Positions 23,356 through 34,576 of a DNA stretch of 64,000 nucleotides are shown here, one piece after another; position 1 is the first letter of the stretch, and each line of letters opens with the position of its first letter. The notes under the pieces were generated by a model that worked only from the letters and a program-made list of their open reading frames with translations, ran no database searches and was not told the DNA's origin. This stretch comes from Mercurialis annua (Eukaryota > Streptophyta > Magnoliopsida > Malpighiales > Euphorbiaceae): the NCBI RefSeq assembly GCF_937616625.2, contig NC_065570.1, forward strand, positions 9,558,001 through 9,622,000. The letters are read 5' to 3'. A program made the position numbers and the translations under genes.

Positions 23356-25517
23356 TGTCACGACCCAATCTCATGGGCCGAGACCAGCGCTAGGGAATGG
23401 GAGTGGTTGCTCCGAAACCCGTAGCAGCCTAAAAACGTAAAATAATTTTTCGCGGAACATATACGTCTTGCATGACATACATAAACACGTGTCATGCAGA
23501 GGCACACATGCCAGGCATACATATCCTCTGGCAGTCTCAAATATCAAAACGCAGCTAGCGTAAAACATTTTAAAACTTTACAACATTAAAGTTATATTTA
23601 CAGAAAACTATACATTACAGGCCGACTTGTAAAACACTTATCTACTGCAGCTCTAAGAGTAAAGTACTGTTTCTTTACATACTCAAAAATACAGACTTCT
23701 GGAAGTAGGATAGAAGTCCGTTGCTTCAAAGTGTCTTCATCCTGAAAGGAAATCTGTGAGGGGTCAGTATATTAGGATATACTGAGTGAGTTCATACATT
23801 TACTAATAAGTATCCAAATAAAACATAAAACCGTAATCAATCATATGCAGCCAAGTACAGGATCCGATTGAAATCCTAATCCTCTAACATGCTAGACATA
23901 TGTACTCAGAGGAAAACTTATCCAATAGTCCGACCCGGGAGTATTCACACTCTAGCACGCTAGTCGCGACAAATCTCTTAATTCGAGTGGTGGGTCCAAC
24001 CCACTAGATACGGGGCTCAGGTTACACTGTAACCGAATTTACTCTCGTATCACAGTGGTACATCTGACTTCGAAATTCGTGTTCTTAATCGTATTCACAG
24101 CTGTATCAAATTGAAATTGGTGATCACACAGTCCTATTGCCGCTCAATAGATAGCACGTTCCATCAGATCAATACTGGTTTCAAATCAAGCGTATATGCA
24201 ATTCATATAGAGATTTCGCACTATAAACATGCAAATCAAATGCAAAGCAGTATAAAGTAATTGCTTAAATAAATACTTTAAAAGCAAATCGTATAAACTC
24301 ACAGAAAACGCTTATCCAAAAATATGTCGGGGCTTTGAAACGTCAAACTTCCCGAACTACTGGTCCAGCTGCTTCTTGCCTCGCCAGATCTAAAACAAAT
24401 TTTAAACATTTGACTGGTATTAGAATCCTATTCTAAGATTGACTCTAAACTCAAGACTCGACATATTGAACTCTCATTAACCGTCGTGCTTCTCACGTAT
24501 ATTCCGTTAAACGGCATTCAACTCGTTTACGGATCGTAAATCACTTTTAACTCAATCCTCTTTTAACCTCATTAGGTTAATGCCTCTAATTAAACAATAA
24601 TTAATCGAATGTTAATCCATTTCAAATCTCGATATGCGCGTATATAATTTTCTCGAAAATCTAGGTCGATTGGCGAAAACACTGTGCGTACGTGCGTCTG
24701 CCTGTGCGATTGCACAGGGGACCGTGCGTCTGCACGGTGTGACTGTGCGTTCGCACAGTGCCTGACTGTGCGTTCGCACAGTCCGGCTGTGCGACGCACA
24801 GCCACGGGCCTTTGCCCGGGAGTCGATTCTGACATGCTCCTAGGCGTAAAAACGCCCTAAACGCATCCAAAACGCTATTTCTAACTTCAAAACATCCAAA
24901 TACGATATTATAATCGATAAAACGAAAAAATCGTTCCGTGGCCTAAAATTTTGAATCGATATAACTCAAAATATATCCGTCTAAACGATAAAACTTCAAG
25001 CTTACCGTGATTTCCCGTCGAAATATGATCTTTTTGAGTTATAGAACGCCGGAAACGGCCGAGAAACGGAAACCGCGCGACGAACCGTCGAAAATGAAGC
25101 GAACGAGAGATATGAAAGAAATGAAGAAAATGGTTTCTGGAGAATTCCTTCATCATGAAGGATTTATATATATATTCTGGCTAATTTGCATTTTGGTCCT
25201 TGAAACTTTTCAAAAGTTTCAATTTAGTCCAAAACCTATTCGTGTCCAAATTTTAAACAGTCTCTAATCAACTTGAAACTTTTACCATAAATACTATATA
25301 TTATTTCGCGGAGTTTGGCGAAATAATTATCGTTACGGGATTTATAATTTATTTTATATTAATTTCTGAAGTTAAATCCTCAAATCCCGCTAATTGACTT
25401 ATTAAAATTTATTCTAAATTCCCGATATAATTAAATTAAATTCTCCTTAATTTAATTTATCGGAAATCACGACACGTAGCACGATTTAATTATCTTAAAA
25501 TATTTTGGGGTATTACA
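23356..25517 (-). repeat. 5' LTR of the minus-strand gypsy element (2162 bases)
   Basis: Begins TGTAATACCCC at 25517 and ends TGACA at 23356 on the sense strand. The outer edge abuts the target duplication GAGAC. It holds promoter and polyadenylation functions in an active element. A palindrome cluster is at 24685-24805. Confidence 0.92.
24685..24805. repeat. Clustered TGTGCG/CGCACA palindromes in the 5' LTR
   Basis: Equivalent to 17436-17550 but with different unit composition: it includes CCGTGCGTCTGCACGG and two CTGTGCGTTCGCACAG copies. Confidence 0.8.
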
Positions 25518-25522
25518 GAGAC

Positions 25523-26110
25523 CTCCTAATCAAGATAAAGAAGTTATAGAATATGCTATAAAAGCTTTATATAAGCTTGCTGAAAATGTTAACAAAGAGA
25601 AGACTTCAAAAGAGCAATTTGTCACTTTTCACATGAAGAAAAGTATGTTTGGAATGCTGCCAACACAAGTTGATGCAACTATCATGGATCTAATTGATTG
25701 GTGGTCAATTTATGGCTCGAAAACTCCAGAATTGCAAGAGATGGCTGTCAAAATACTATCACAACCTATTAGTAACTTTTCGGCGGAAAGAAATTAGAAC
25801 ACTTACTCTTATATTCTTAATGCTAAAAGAAATATGTTGAATGATAATAGGGCTGAAAAGTTGGTGTATGTGCATTCTAACATCCGTCTTCAATCAAGAT
25901 TTTGTGATGGTTATAAAAATGGAGCTTATAAAAAATGGGACATATAACCAGAAGATACAGCTATAGATTACTCCAATGTGCAATTAAAAGATATGAGATG
26001 GACATTGGATGATGAAAATGCCAATGAAAATATGGAAGTTGCTGAAAATGCAGTAAAAACAGTACAACAATAAAAAGGAAGAGGCAAAAGAAAGTTCATT
26101 TTTTTTTGAA
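25523..26110 (+). pseudogene. hAT transposase, C-terminal dimerisation domain (3' part)
   Basis: Continues the hAT frame after the gypsy insertion. With one copy of the 5-base target duplication removed, the frame at 13904 runs on here without a shift. The conserved C-terminal dimerisation region is clear: DLIDWWSIYGSKTPELQEMA, VKILSQPISNFSAERN, then a stop where the family has tryptophan, NTYSYILNAKRNMLNDNRAE and KLVYVHSNIRL. A second stop lies near 25947. The gene ends around 26072-26110. Without the gypsy element the hAT coding region spans about 2.2 kb. Confidence 0.85.
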
Positions 26111-26208
26111 TTTTAATTTCTGAAGTCATTTATTAGCTTAAGATGTTAATGGAATTAAAGAGGTTATAATATTTTATTAGATTTAAATTTTGTGTTATTT
26201 TTTATAAA

Positions 26209-26289
<81 letters not shown>

Positions 26290-27201
26290 TGCTAATATTT
26301 TGTAAAATATGAATTTTATGTAAATATATATGTGAAGCATTCCGAACAAGAGAGGTTCAATGTACCGCATAAAAAAAGCGTACCAACTAATCTTACCCCT
26401 AACGTACCATAAAAAAAGTAAACAAACGTATTTCATTCCCGTTCCACGACCTGAAACGCAGCGTGTTCCGGGTAACACTGGTTGAGACGTTTAATAGAAC
26501 TTCTAAGTCTTGAGAAAAACACTCTAAAGATATATATCTTGCATAACAAGAAGATTCTCAAATATATGTTTCTAGTTAGTGTAATTGGATCCATCAAGAA
26601 ACAGTTTAAGCGCGATGAAGAAATTTTTGATTGTCATTTTTTATCGAAAAACGCTTGCAATTAAGTACAAAGAAAAGCACGAAGCTCTGATACTAATTGA
26701 AATCTCAAGCGGGGTATAAAAAAACCGAATAGGTAACCTTAGAATGGATGAATGAATTGTAAATGAAAGATTAAAATTCTTTTAAAGCGAAATAAAGAAT
26801 TGAAAAAAGAAATAAAATTAGAGATATTGAGATTTGTAGTGATTCGAATTACAAATAGATTCTACATCCACTAATCAATCAAAGATTGAGATTTAAAATC
26901 TACTAATCAAGATTTACAGCGAATTTTCTAAACTAACTTCAAATTTAATGTTTTGTAACCAACCACTAACTACTGAGTTTTCTCAAAATTAAAACTCTAA
27001 CTTACAAAAGGTGAGTTTTTTCAAAGTTGAACTCCAACTTACAATATAATTTTTAGGAATTAATAACCTAGAAATGTGAAGTTTATAAGCTTACTCCAAA
27101 CTACAAAAACAATTGATTAATTTAAAGAAGATTTGAGAGTGTTGTTATTTCTAAGATGTAATTACTAACTTTTGAAACAACGCAAATAAATATATGTTTA
27201 T
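26111..27201. other. Right flank of the hAT element and possible LTR remnant
   Basis: Holds the (AT)n tract listed separately and AT-rich sequence. At 26685-26705 the minus strand reads ATTAGTATCAGAGCTTCGTG directly after a TTTCA end, which resembles an LTR terminus plus a degenerate initiator-tRNA primer site. If so, 26699 upward is an old LTR into which the plus-strand gypsy element inserted. No supporting ORF was found. Confidence 0.3.
26212..26288. repeat. (AT)n microsatellite
   Basis: About 38 uninterrupted AT dinucleotides just after the hAT 3' end. Expect length polymorphism and assembly uncertainty. Confidence 0.97.
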
Positions 27202-27206
27202 ACCAT

Positions 27207-29413
27207 TGTAATACCCCAAAGTATTTTAAGATAATTACGTCGTGCCACGTGTCAAGATTTCCGATAAATTAAATTAAGGAGAATTTAATTTAATTATATC
27301 GGGAATTTAGAATAAATTTTAATAAGTTAGTTAGCGGGATTTGAGGATTTAACTTCAGAAATTAATATAAAATAATTTATAAATCCCGTAATGGATTTTA
27401 TTTCGCCAAAGTCCGCGAAATAATTTTGTAGTATTAGTGGTAAAAGTTTCGAGTCAATCGGAGACTGTTTAAAATTTGGACGCGGATAGGTTTTGGGCTA
27501 AATTGAAACTTTTGAAAAGTTTCAAGGACCAAAGTGCAAGTTAGCCATTATATAAATAAGATCAGAATGATGAAATGAAGGATCCAGAGCCTTCAGTTTC
27601 ATTTCTTTTTCCTTCTTAACGATCAACGCCGTTTTCATCGTACGATCTCCGTTTCTCGTCCGTTTTCGACGTTTAATAACTCGAATCGATCGTATTTCAA
27701 AGGGCGATAAAGGTAAGCAAGTCGTTTCTCCGTTTATTTGAGTATATTTGGTGGTATATCGAGTTAAACGATAGGTTTTTATAGTATCGAATCGTTTAAT
27801 CGTTTTAAACTCGTTTTCTATCGTTTTCGCGTGTTTCCGACTAGCTTGATTGATGTTTTGATGAATCTAATGGCTCGGGAATGTTTTAGCACGTCGATAG
27901 GGCCGTTTTCAGCGGCCGGGGTCGTGCCCACGAAGGTGCACGACGTGCACAACATCATTGCACGTCGTGTAGGGGCACGACGTGCACCAGTGAGGTGCAC
28001 GACGTGCACCCAAGGTGCACGACGTGCACTAGGGGGGTGCACGACGTGCACTAGGGGGGTGCACGACGTGCACCACCCCTCTTTTGAAGAGAATGACCCT
28101 AAAAACCTAATTTGATGATTCCCCATCCCGATATCGTCTCCCGGACTCCGAAAATGCGAGATTCGGACGTAAAACGAGTAAATTATGACTAGTTGTTTGG
28201 GATAAGTTAGTTTATGGATATCAATTGGTTTCATTGAGAAAACCTATATTCTCTATTGAGAATTGAATTGAGAAGTATTAAGACTTGAGAGAAGAATGAT
28301 TCGTTTATCGGAAAAGATTACGTTTGAAGCACGACGGCTTATGTTTTGTGTCTTGTCGTGTCTCGAGTCTAGAGTCAATCTTAGAATAGGATTCTGATGT
28401 GAGTCAAATGTTTTGAAATTGTTTTAGATCCAGCAAGGCAAGAAGGAGCTGGCCAGGAGCTCGGGAAGCTTGAAGTTTCTAAAGCCCCGACGTATTTTTG
28501 GATACGCGTTTTCTGTGAGTTTATATGATTTGCTTTTAAAGTATTGATTTAAGCAATTATTTAATATTGCTTATTATTTGAACTGCATGTTTTATATGCG
28601 AAACTTTTATACGAATTGCATATGCTTGATTTGAAACTAGTATTGATCCGATGGAACGTGCTACCTATTGGGCGACAATAGGGCTGTGTGATCACCAGTT
28701 TTGATATAACTCAGCTGGGAGCTGATGATGAATATGAAATATACGATTGGGTTATGATTTCGATACGAGAGTGAACTCGGCTACGGTGTAGCCTGGAAGT
28801 CCCCGTATCTAGTGGCTGGGCCACCAGCGAGTTGGACTCGCAATTGATATTTATGATTGGGTTGATCGATCGATTATTAGCATGTTTGAGGATTAAGGTT
28901 TCAATCGGATCCTGTACTTGGCTGCATATGATTGAATATGATTTTATGTTTTATTTGAATACTTATTAGTAAATGTATGAACTCACTCAGTATATCCCAA
29001 TATACTGACCCCTCACAGATTTCCTTTCAGGATAAAGACGCTTTGAAGCAACGGACTTCTATCCTACTTCCAGAAGTCTGTATTTTTGAGTATGTAAAGA
29101 AACAGTACTTTACTCTTAGAGCTGTAGTAGATAAGTATTTTGTTAGTCAGCTTGTATGTAAAGTTTTCTGTAAATATTACTTTAACGTTTTAAAGTTTTA
29201 AACGTTTTACGCTTGCTGCGTTAATTATGTTGTGACTGCCAGAGGATATGTGTGCCTGGCATGTGTGCTTCTGCATGACACGTGTTTACTTATGTCATGC
29301 ATGACGTTATATTTCGCGAAAAATTATTTTACGTTTTTAGGCTTGCTACGGGTTTCGGAGCAACCACTCCCATTCCCTAGCGCTGGTCTCGACCCTGAGA
29401 TTGGGTCGTGACA
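27207..29413 (+). repeat. 5' LTR of the plus-strand gypsy element (2207 bases)
   Basis: TGTAATACCCC at the start and GGGTCGTGACA at the end. It is 41 bases longer than the 3' LTR, because the GTGCACGACGTGCAC array at 27935-28075 has more copies. Confidence 0.95.
27935..28075. repeat. GTGCACGACGTGCAC near-palindrome array in the 5' LTR
   Basis: About seven copies of a GTGCACGACGTGCAC-like unit, some spaced by TAGGGGG. Every unit contains an ACGT core, as in plant G-box-like sites. It sits about 730 bases into the LTR, the same relative position as the TGTGCG/CGCACA cluster of the minus-strand element. Confidence 0.9.
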
Positions 29414-29416
29414 ATG

Positions 29417-29430
29417 TTGGTATCAGAGCA
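29417..29430 (+). promoter_or_regulatory. Primer binding site (initiator methionine tRNA)
   Basis: TTGGTATCAGAGCA, starting four bases after the LTR end. The TGGTATCAGAGC core is the standard complement of the plant initiator methionine tRNA 3' end. Confidence 0.9.
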
Positions 29431-29680
29431 TGGTCCAGTTACCATTGCTTATGTCAGAAGAGTGATTGATTTTTATAGGATTCTACTGCAGCACATAGAA
29501 CTCGAGTCTTGTCTTGTCTTTGTACGTATTCATTTGACTTTCAAACTTTCAGCTTTTCCTCTAGGATGTGAGTCTGTTATACGTGTGTGTTCGCATGTGA
29601 TGAGATGTGCGTTTAATACGGTATGCGTTTCTGATAATATGCGATTATGTGGCTAAGTAACGTTGTGTGTCTTTGTCAGG

Positions 29681-31495
29681 ATGTCTGACCAACGACAAGA
29701 AGTAGAGCGAGCTGCCGCTGCAGCACGTAACGTTATAGAAGGGGCGCATGATGTCCATCCAGAAGCTCAAGATGAGTCTTCTGTTCAGGGAGGAGGTGGT
29801 GGCCAAGAGGCCCAGGCGCATGCACCTGGAGTGCAAGCGCAAGCCCAGCAACCTAATGCTGTGGGTTTTGATCTGAATCAGTTTCTTACGGGACTTGCGG
29901 CTATGCAAGCTAATCAGGCAGAGGTGCAGAATATGCATCGTGAACAACTTCAACAGCAACAGCTACGTAATGTTGCTTTCACTGACCGAGATATCGTTTT
30001 GGCTTATATGCGCCTCAAGCCAACTAAGTTTGACAGTACAGGCGATGCTCTCGATTTCCTCGAAGAAGTAGAACGTAACGCTCGACGCCTGCAAGCTAAT
30101 GAGAGGCAGACCATCATTATGGTGGAAATGTCATTGAAAGGACCTGCGAAAGATTGGTTTCAGCAGCATATTCAGCCAACCATGGACACTATGACCTGGG
30201 CTGAATTTGCAAACCACTTTAGGGAATACTTTTTACCCTATGCGGTGACAGAGAGTTATCGTAGTCAGTGGTTGACCCTGAGTAGAGGCAATCGGTCTGT
30301 GCAAGAGTATGTGACGGAGTTTACCAGGGTGAGTAGGTTTGCACCAGACCTGACTACAGACCCAGTTAGAGTGAACTCAAGGTTTGTAGAGGGTCTAGGA
30401 GCTGAATTTGTAAGTCTGACGTCTGATATCAGAAGAACCCTAGTGCAATTGATCGATAGCGCTAGGCAAATGGAGGTTTCTTTGATCCGTTTTGGGAGGA
30501 TTCCCGATCCTTCCATTGTTGCGCCTGTGAGGAGTGATGTGTTTCGTAGCATACAGAGCGCACCTACCCAATCATACGTCAGAAGTTATTCTCGACGCCC
30601 ATCACGTCAGCAGAGAAATAAGAAAGCCCGGTATGAAACTAGAATCAGTACTTCAGGCACCGGATTTAGTGCCAGATCGATGAGTGACATGGGAGGCGGA
30701 GTCCCTATATGTTTGAATTGTAATAAGAGGCACTACGGCGCGTGCTATATTGCTACTGGAGCATGCTTTAACTGTGGTCAACGGGGCCATTTTGCTAGAG
30801 ACTTTCCGAGGCAGATGCCCCAAGGCTCGATGACTACTGTAGTACAACCTTCTTATCAGCAGCAGAGAACTGTGCAGCAGATAGCGTCAGGATATGATCA
30901 AACAGGAAGTACCTTTACTGGCCAGAGAGGCCGTGGCTATGGAAATCGTGGAGGAAGAAATGGCGGAGGACGCGGTACTGGTCAGACTTCGCAGGCTGGC
31001 GGAAGTCAGGCTAGGGTCTTTGCACTGAATCGTCAGGAGGCTCAGGCTTCCAATGCTGTGGTGCAAGGTATCTTTCCTATCGCTTCTCAGGACGCATTAA
31101 TTTTATTTGATCCGGGCGCTACGCATTCGTTTGTTTCGCCTAGTTTTGCTAGTAAGCTAGGAGTGCAACCAGCGTACCTTAGGAACCCTTTATCCGTAAC
31201 TACTCCAGTCGGAGAGAGTGTGGAAGTTAGTATTGTTTACCCGTCTTGTCCTGTCAAGGTTCAAGGGCGAGACTTATTAGTGGATTTGATTTTACTCGAA
31301 GTATTAGCTTTTGACGTCATACTAGGAATGGATTGGCTAGCTCAGCACTATGCCAATGTGGATTGCCGGAAGAAGACGGTAACGTTTAACACGCCTGGAA
31401 TTGAAGCGGTATCAATTCAGGGTGATAAGATGGAATCTTCTACGAGTATTATCTCAGCTATTAAAGCTTATCGCATGTTGAAGAAAGGATGTTAA
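29681..31495 (+). pseudogene. gypsy gag and protease, plus-strand element
   Basis: ATG at 29681 (MSDQRQEVER). The gag domain is complete (AKDWFQQH; WAEFANHFREYFLPYAV; RGNRSVQEYVTEF). The zinc knuckle reads CFNCGQRGHFARDFPR, so the last zinc-binding cysteine is phenylalanine. The protease active site reads LFDPGATHSF instead of the usual D-S/T-G, while DVILGMDWLA is kept. The frame ends at TAA (31493-31495), one C-to-T change from the CAA seen in the minus-strand relative, and then continues into pol in the same frame. Both motif changes would be expected to impair RNA packaging and polyprotein cleavage. Confidence 0.9.
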
Positions 31496-32392
31496 GGATT
31501 CTTAGCGATAGTACGAGACGTGGAGAAGAAAAGCGTGAACTTAAGTGATGTACCAATTGTGTCGGAATATCCAGACGTTTTTCCAGAGGAGTTACCTGGA
31601 TTACCAACAGATCGCGAGATTGAGTTTTGTATCGAATTGGCTCCTGGCACGAAGCCGATATCGATACCTCCTTATCGAATGGCGCCAGCAGAGCTCAAAG
31701 AACTTAAAGATCAACTAGAAGAATTGTTTGATCGTGGTTTCATCAGACCGAGTGTATCCCCGTGGGGTGCACCAGTGCTATTTGTGAAAAAGAAGGATGG
31801 ATCGCTTCGACTTTATATCGATTATCGACAGCTGAACAAGGTGACGATCAAGAATAAGTATCCGTTACCTAGAATCGACGATTTGTTCGACCAGTTACAA
31901 GGAGCGAAGTACTTTTCCAAGATCGACTTGAGATCAGGCTATCATCAGCTGAAGATTCGTGATGATGATGTTCAGAAGACTGCTTTTCGAACTCGATACG
32001 GACATTACGAATTCCTCGTTATGTCATTCGGATTGACGAACGCGCCAGCAGCCTTCATGGACTTGATGAATAGGATATTCAAACCGTACTTAGATCAATT
32101 CGTGATCGTGTTTATCGACGACATTTTAATCTATTCACGTACAGAAGAAGAACACGCTCAACATCTGCGGATAGTACTACAGACGCTAAGAGAGCATCAG
32201 CTTTACGCCAAATTTTCTAAATGTGAATTTTGGCTAACGGAAGTGGCTTTCTTAGGTCACGTGGTTTCACAAAGCGGTATTAAGGTTGATCCAAAGAAGA
32301 TCGAAGCTGTGATAGAATGGAAGCGGCCTGAATCAGTTACGGAAGTTAGAAGTTTCCTTGGTTTAGCAGGGTACTACAGACGATTTGTATAG
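31496..32392 (+). pseudogene. gypsy pol part 1: reverse transcriptase
   Basis: Same frame as gag after the TAA. It contains the N-terminal linker ([16 protein letters not shown]) and RT blocks [60 protein letters not shown] and the catalytic [10 protein letters not shown]. One position reads LYIDYRQLN where the relative has [13 protein letters not shown] at 32390-32392, from CAG, ends this part just before the RNase H domain. Confidence 0.9.
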
Positions 32393-34576
32393 GATTTTTC
32401 AAAGATCGCTGTACCTTTGACGAAGCTAACTCAGAAAAATGCGAAGTTCAGCTGGACGGATCAGTGTGAGCTCAGTTTTCTGAAACTGAAAGAGTGTCTA
32501 ACGACGGCACCAGTCTTAGCACTACCAGAAGGAACGGAAGGATTCACAGTATACTGTGATGCATCAAGAGTTGGACTAGGATGTGTCCTTATGCAACATG
32601 GTCGAGTAATAGCGTACGCGTCGCGACAGCTCAAGAAGCACGAAACAAACTACCCGACGCATGATCTGGAGCTAGCAGCAGTGATATTTGCGCTAAAGAT
32701 CTGGAGACATTATTTGTACGGCGCTACGTGCGAGATCTTTACAGATCATAAAAGCTTGAAGTACATTTTCGATCAACGAGAGTTGAACCTCAGACAACGA
32801 AGGTGGATGGAGTTACTAAAGGATTATGATTGCACGATACAATATCATCCAGGCAAGGCCAACGTAGTGGCGGATGCCTTAAGCAGAAAGTCGGCAGGAA
32901 ATCTCGCGCACGTTACAACGACGTGGCGGAGGCCATTAATCAATGAGATTCATACGATGTTTAGCCAAGGGATGGAGTTCGAGATTTCATCTCTCGGAAA
33001 CCTAATGGCTCAGTTAACGATACGATCGACGTTGATAGATCAGATCAAAGAGTTGCAAGCGGACGACCCTCAATTGAAGCATCTAATTGAGGAAGTTCAA
33101 CAAGGAAAGAGTCAAGATTTCAGTATCGTCAACGGAATGCTGAAATACGGCAATCGAATGTGTGTTCCAGATGTGGAAAACTTAAGACAGAAGATCATGG
33201 AAGAGACTCATGGAACGATGTATAACGTTCATCCAGGTTCCACGAAGATGTATCACGACATTAAGACAACGTACTGGTGGAGCGGAATGAAGAAAGATAT
33301 CGCAGAGTTTGTGGCTAAATGCCCGACTTGTCAGCAAGTCAAATTGGAGCATCAACGACCTTACGGATTTCTTCAACCGTTGCCCATTCCGGAGTGGAAA
33401 TGGGAGCAGATCACGATGGATTTCGTAATCGGACTACCCAAGACGCAGAAAAGTTTTGACTCTATTTGGGTAATCGTGGATCGTTTGACGAAGTCAGCGC
33501 ACTTCATTCCGATTAAGACAACGTATTCTGCAGCAAAGTTGGCAGAGATTTACATCGATAAGATCGTGAGCCTACACGGAGTTCCCGTGTCAATCGTTTC
33601 AGATAGAGGTTCCTTATTTACCTCTCATTTTTGGAAGAGCTTACAAGACGCGTTAGGAACACGATTGAATTTCAGCACTGCGTTTCATCCTCAGACAGAC
33701 GGTCAGTCTGAGCGAACGATTCAAACATTAGAAGATATGCTTCGACTATGCGTATTAGACTTCGGAGGTAGTTGGGATACGTACCTACCTCTAGTCGAGT
33801 TTGCCTATAACAATAGCTATCATTCAAGCATCGAGATGGCTCCTTACGAAGCATTATACGGTCGCAAGTGTCGATCCCCTATCTGTTGGGACGAAGTCGG
33901 TGAACGAAAGCTCACTGGAGCAGAGATCATCCAGATTACGTCAGAAAAAGTACCATTGATAAAGCAGCGTTTGACTACTGCTTCTAGTCGACAGAAGAGT
34001 TACGCGGACCCCAAGAGGAAAGATATCGAATTTAAGATCGGAGATTACGTGTTTCTCAAAGTATCACCGATGAGGGGAGTTATTCGTTTCGGAAAGAAGG
34101 GCAAGTTGGCTCCGAGATATGTCGGACCGTATCAGATCATGGAACGCATAGGCTCTGTTGCCTACAAGCTAGATTTGCCACCAGAGATGTCGCAAGTTCA
34201 TCCTGTTTTTCATATTTCCATGCTCCGGAAATATGTACCAGACCCTTCTCGAATAATCCAACCGCAAGTGGTGGACGTGAGCGAGGAACTGACTTACGAA
34301 GAACGGCCAGTGCAGATTGTCGACACGCAGATACGACAATTACGAACAAAGAGGATTCCAATGGTGAAAGTTCTTTGGAGAAGTCAATCCGTAGAAGAGT
34401 GCACGTGGGAAACGGAAGAGGATATGAGGCGGAAGTATCCATATCTATTTACTCAAGGTACGTGGCTAAATTTTAAATTCGAGGACGAATTTATTTTAAG
34501 GGGGGGTGAATGTAATACCCCAAAGTATTTTAAGATAATTACGTCGTGCCACGTGTCAAGATTTCCGATAAATTAA
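32393..34576 (+). pseudogene. gypsy pol part 2: RNase H, integrase, chromodomain
   Basis: The frame continues from RT and stays open for over 700 residues. RNase H has [13 protein letters not shown], an E in THDLELAAV and a D in [10 protein letters not shown]. Integrase has an H-H-C-C zinc region ([10 protein letters not shown]...CPTCQQVK), catalytic D in TMDFVIGLP and [10 protein letters not shown], and E in the following helix. The C-terminus is a chromodomain ([30 protein letters not shown]), which places the element among chromoviruses. The frame does not stop before the LTR: it reads through the polypurine tract and 66 bases into the 3' LTR. Confidence 0.92.
34498..34510 (+). promoter_or_regulatory. 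Polypurine tract of the plus-strand gypsy element
   Basis: AAGGGGGGGTGAA immediately before the 3' LTR start at 34511; the plus-strand DNA primer in replication. It is translated as part of the pol frame in this copy. Confidence 0.88.

Larger units (their letters stand above)
13905..25522 (-). mobile_element. Ty3/gypsy chromovirus (Tekay-like), tandem form with three LTRs, 5-base TSD
   Basis: The whole insertion is 13910-25517, flanked by GAGAC at 13905-13909 and 25518-25522. Read on the minus strand it is: 5' LTR (25517-23356), primer site and leader, gag, pol with a C-terminal chromodomain, middle LTR (18257-16100), a second leader and gag (truncated), and the last 257 bases of a third LTR (14166-13910). 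The LTRs start TGTAATACCCC and end in TGACA on the sense strand. The second gag copy is offset from the first by exactly 7256 bases and is almost identical. The coding frame has six nonsense codons, so the element is not autonomous. Confidence 0.93.

Noticed and set aside
26164..26478. 104-residue minus-strand ORF with a Tyr-Ile repeat
   Set aside because: Created by reading through the (AT)n microsatellite.
27818..28234. ORFs on both strands across the LTR palindrome array
   Set aside because: The units are near-palindromes whose length keeps several frames open; the same ORF in the 3' LTR changes length with copy number, so it is not under coding constraint.
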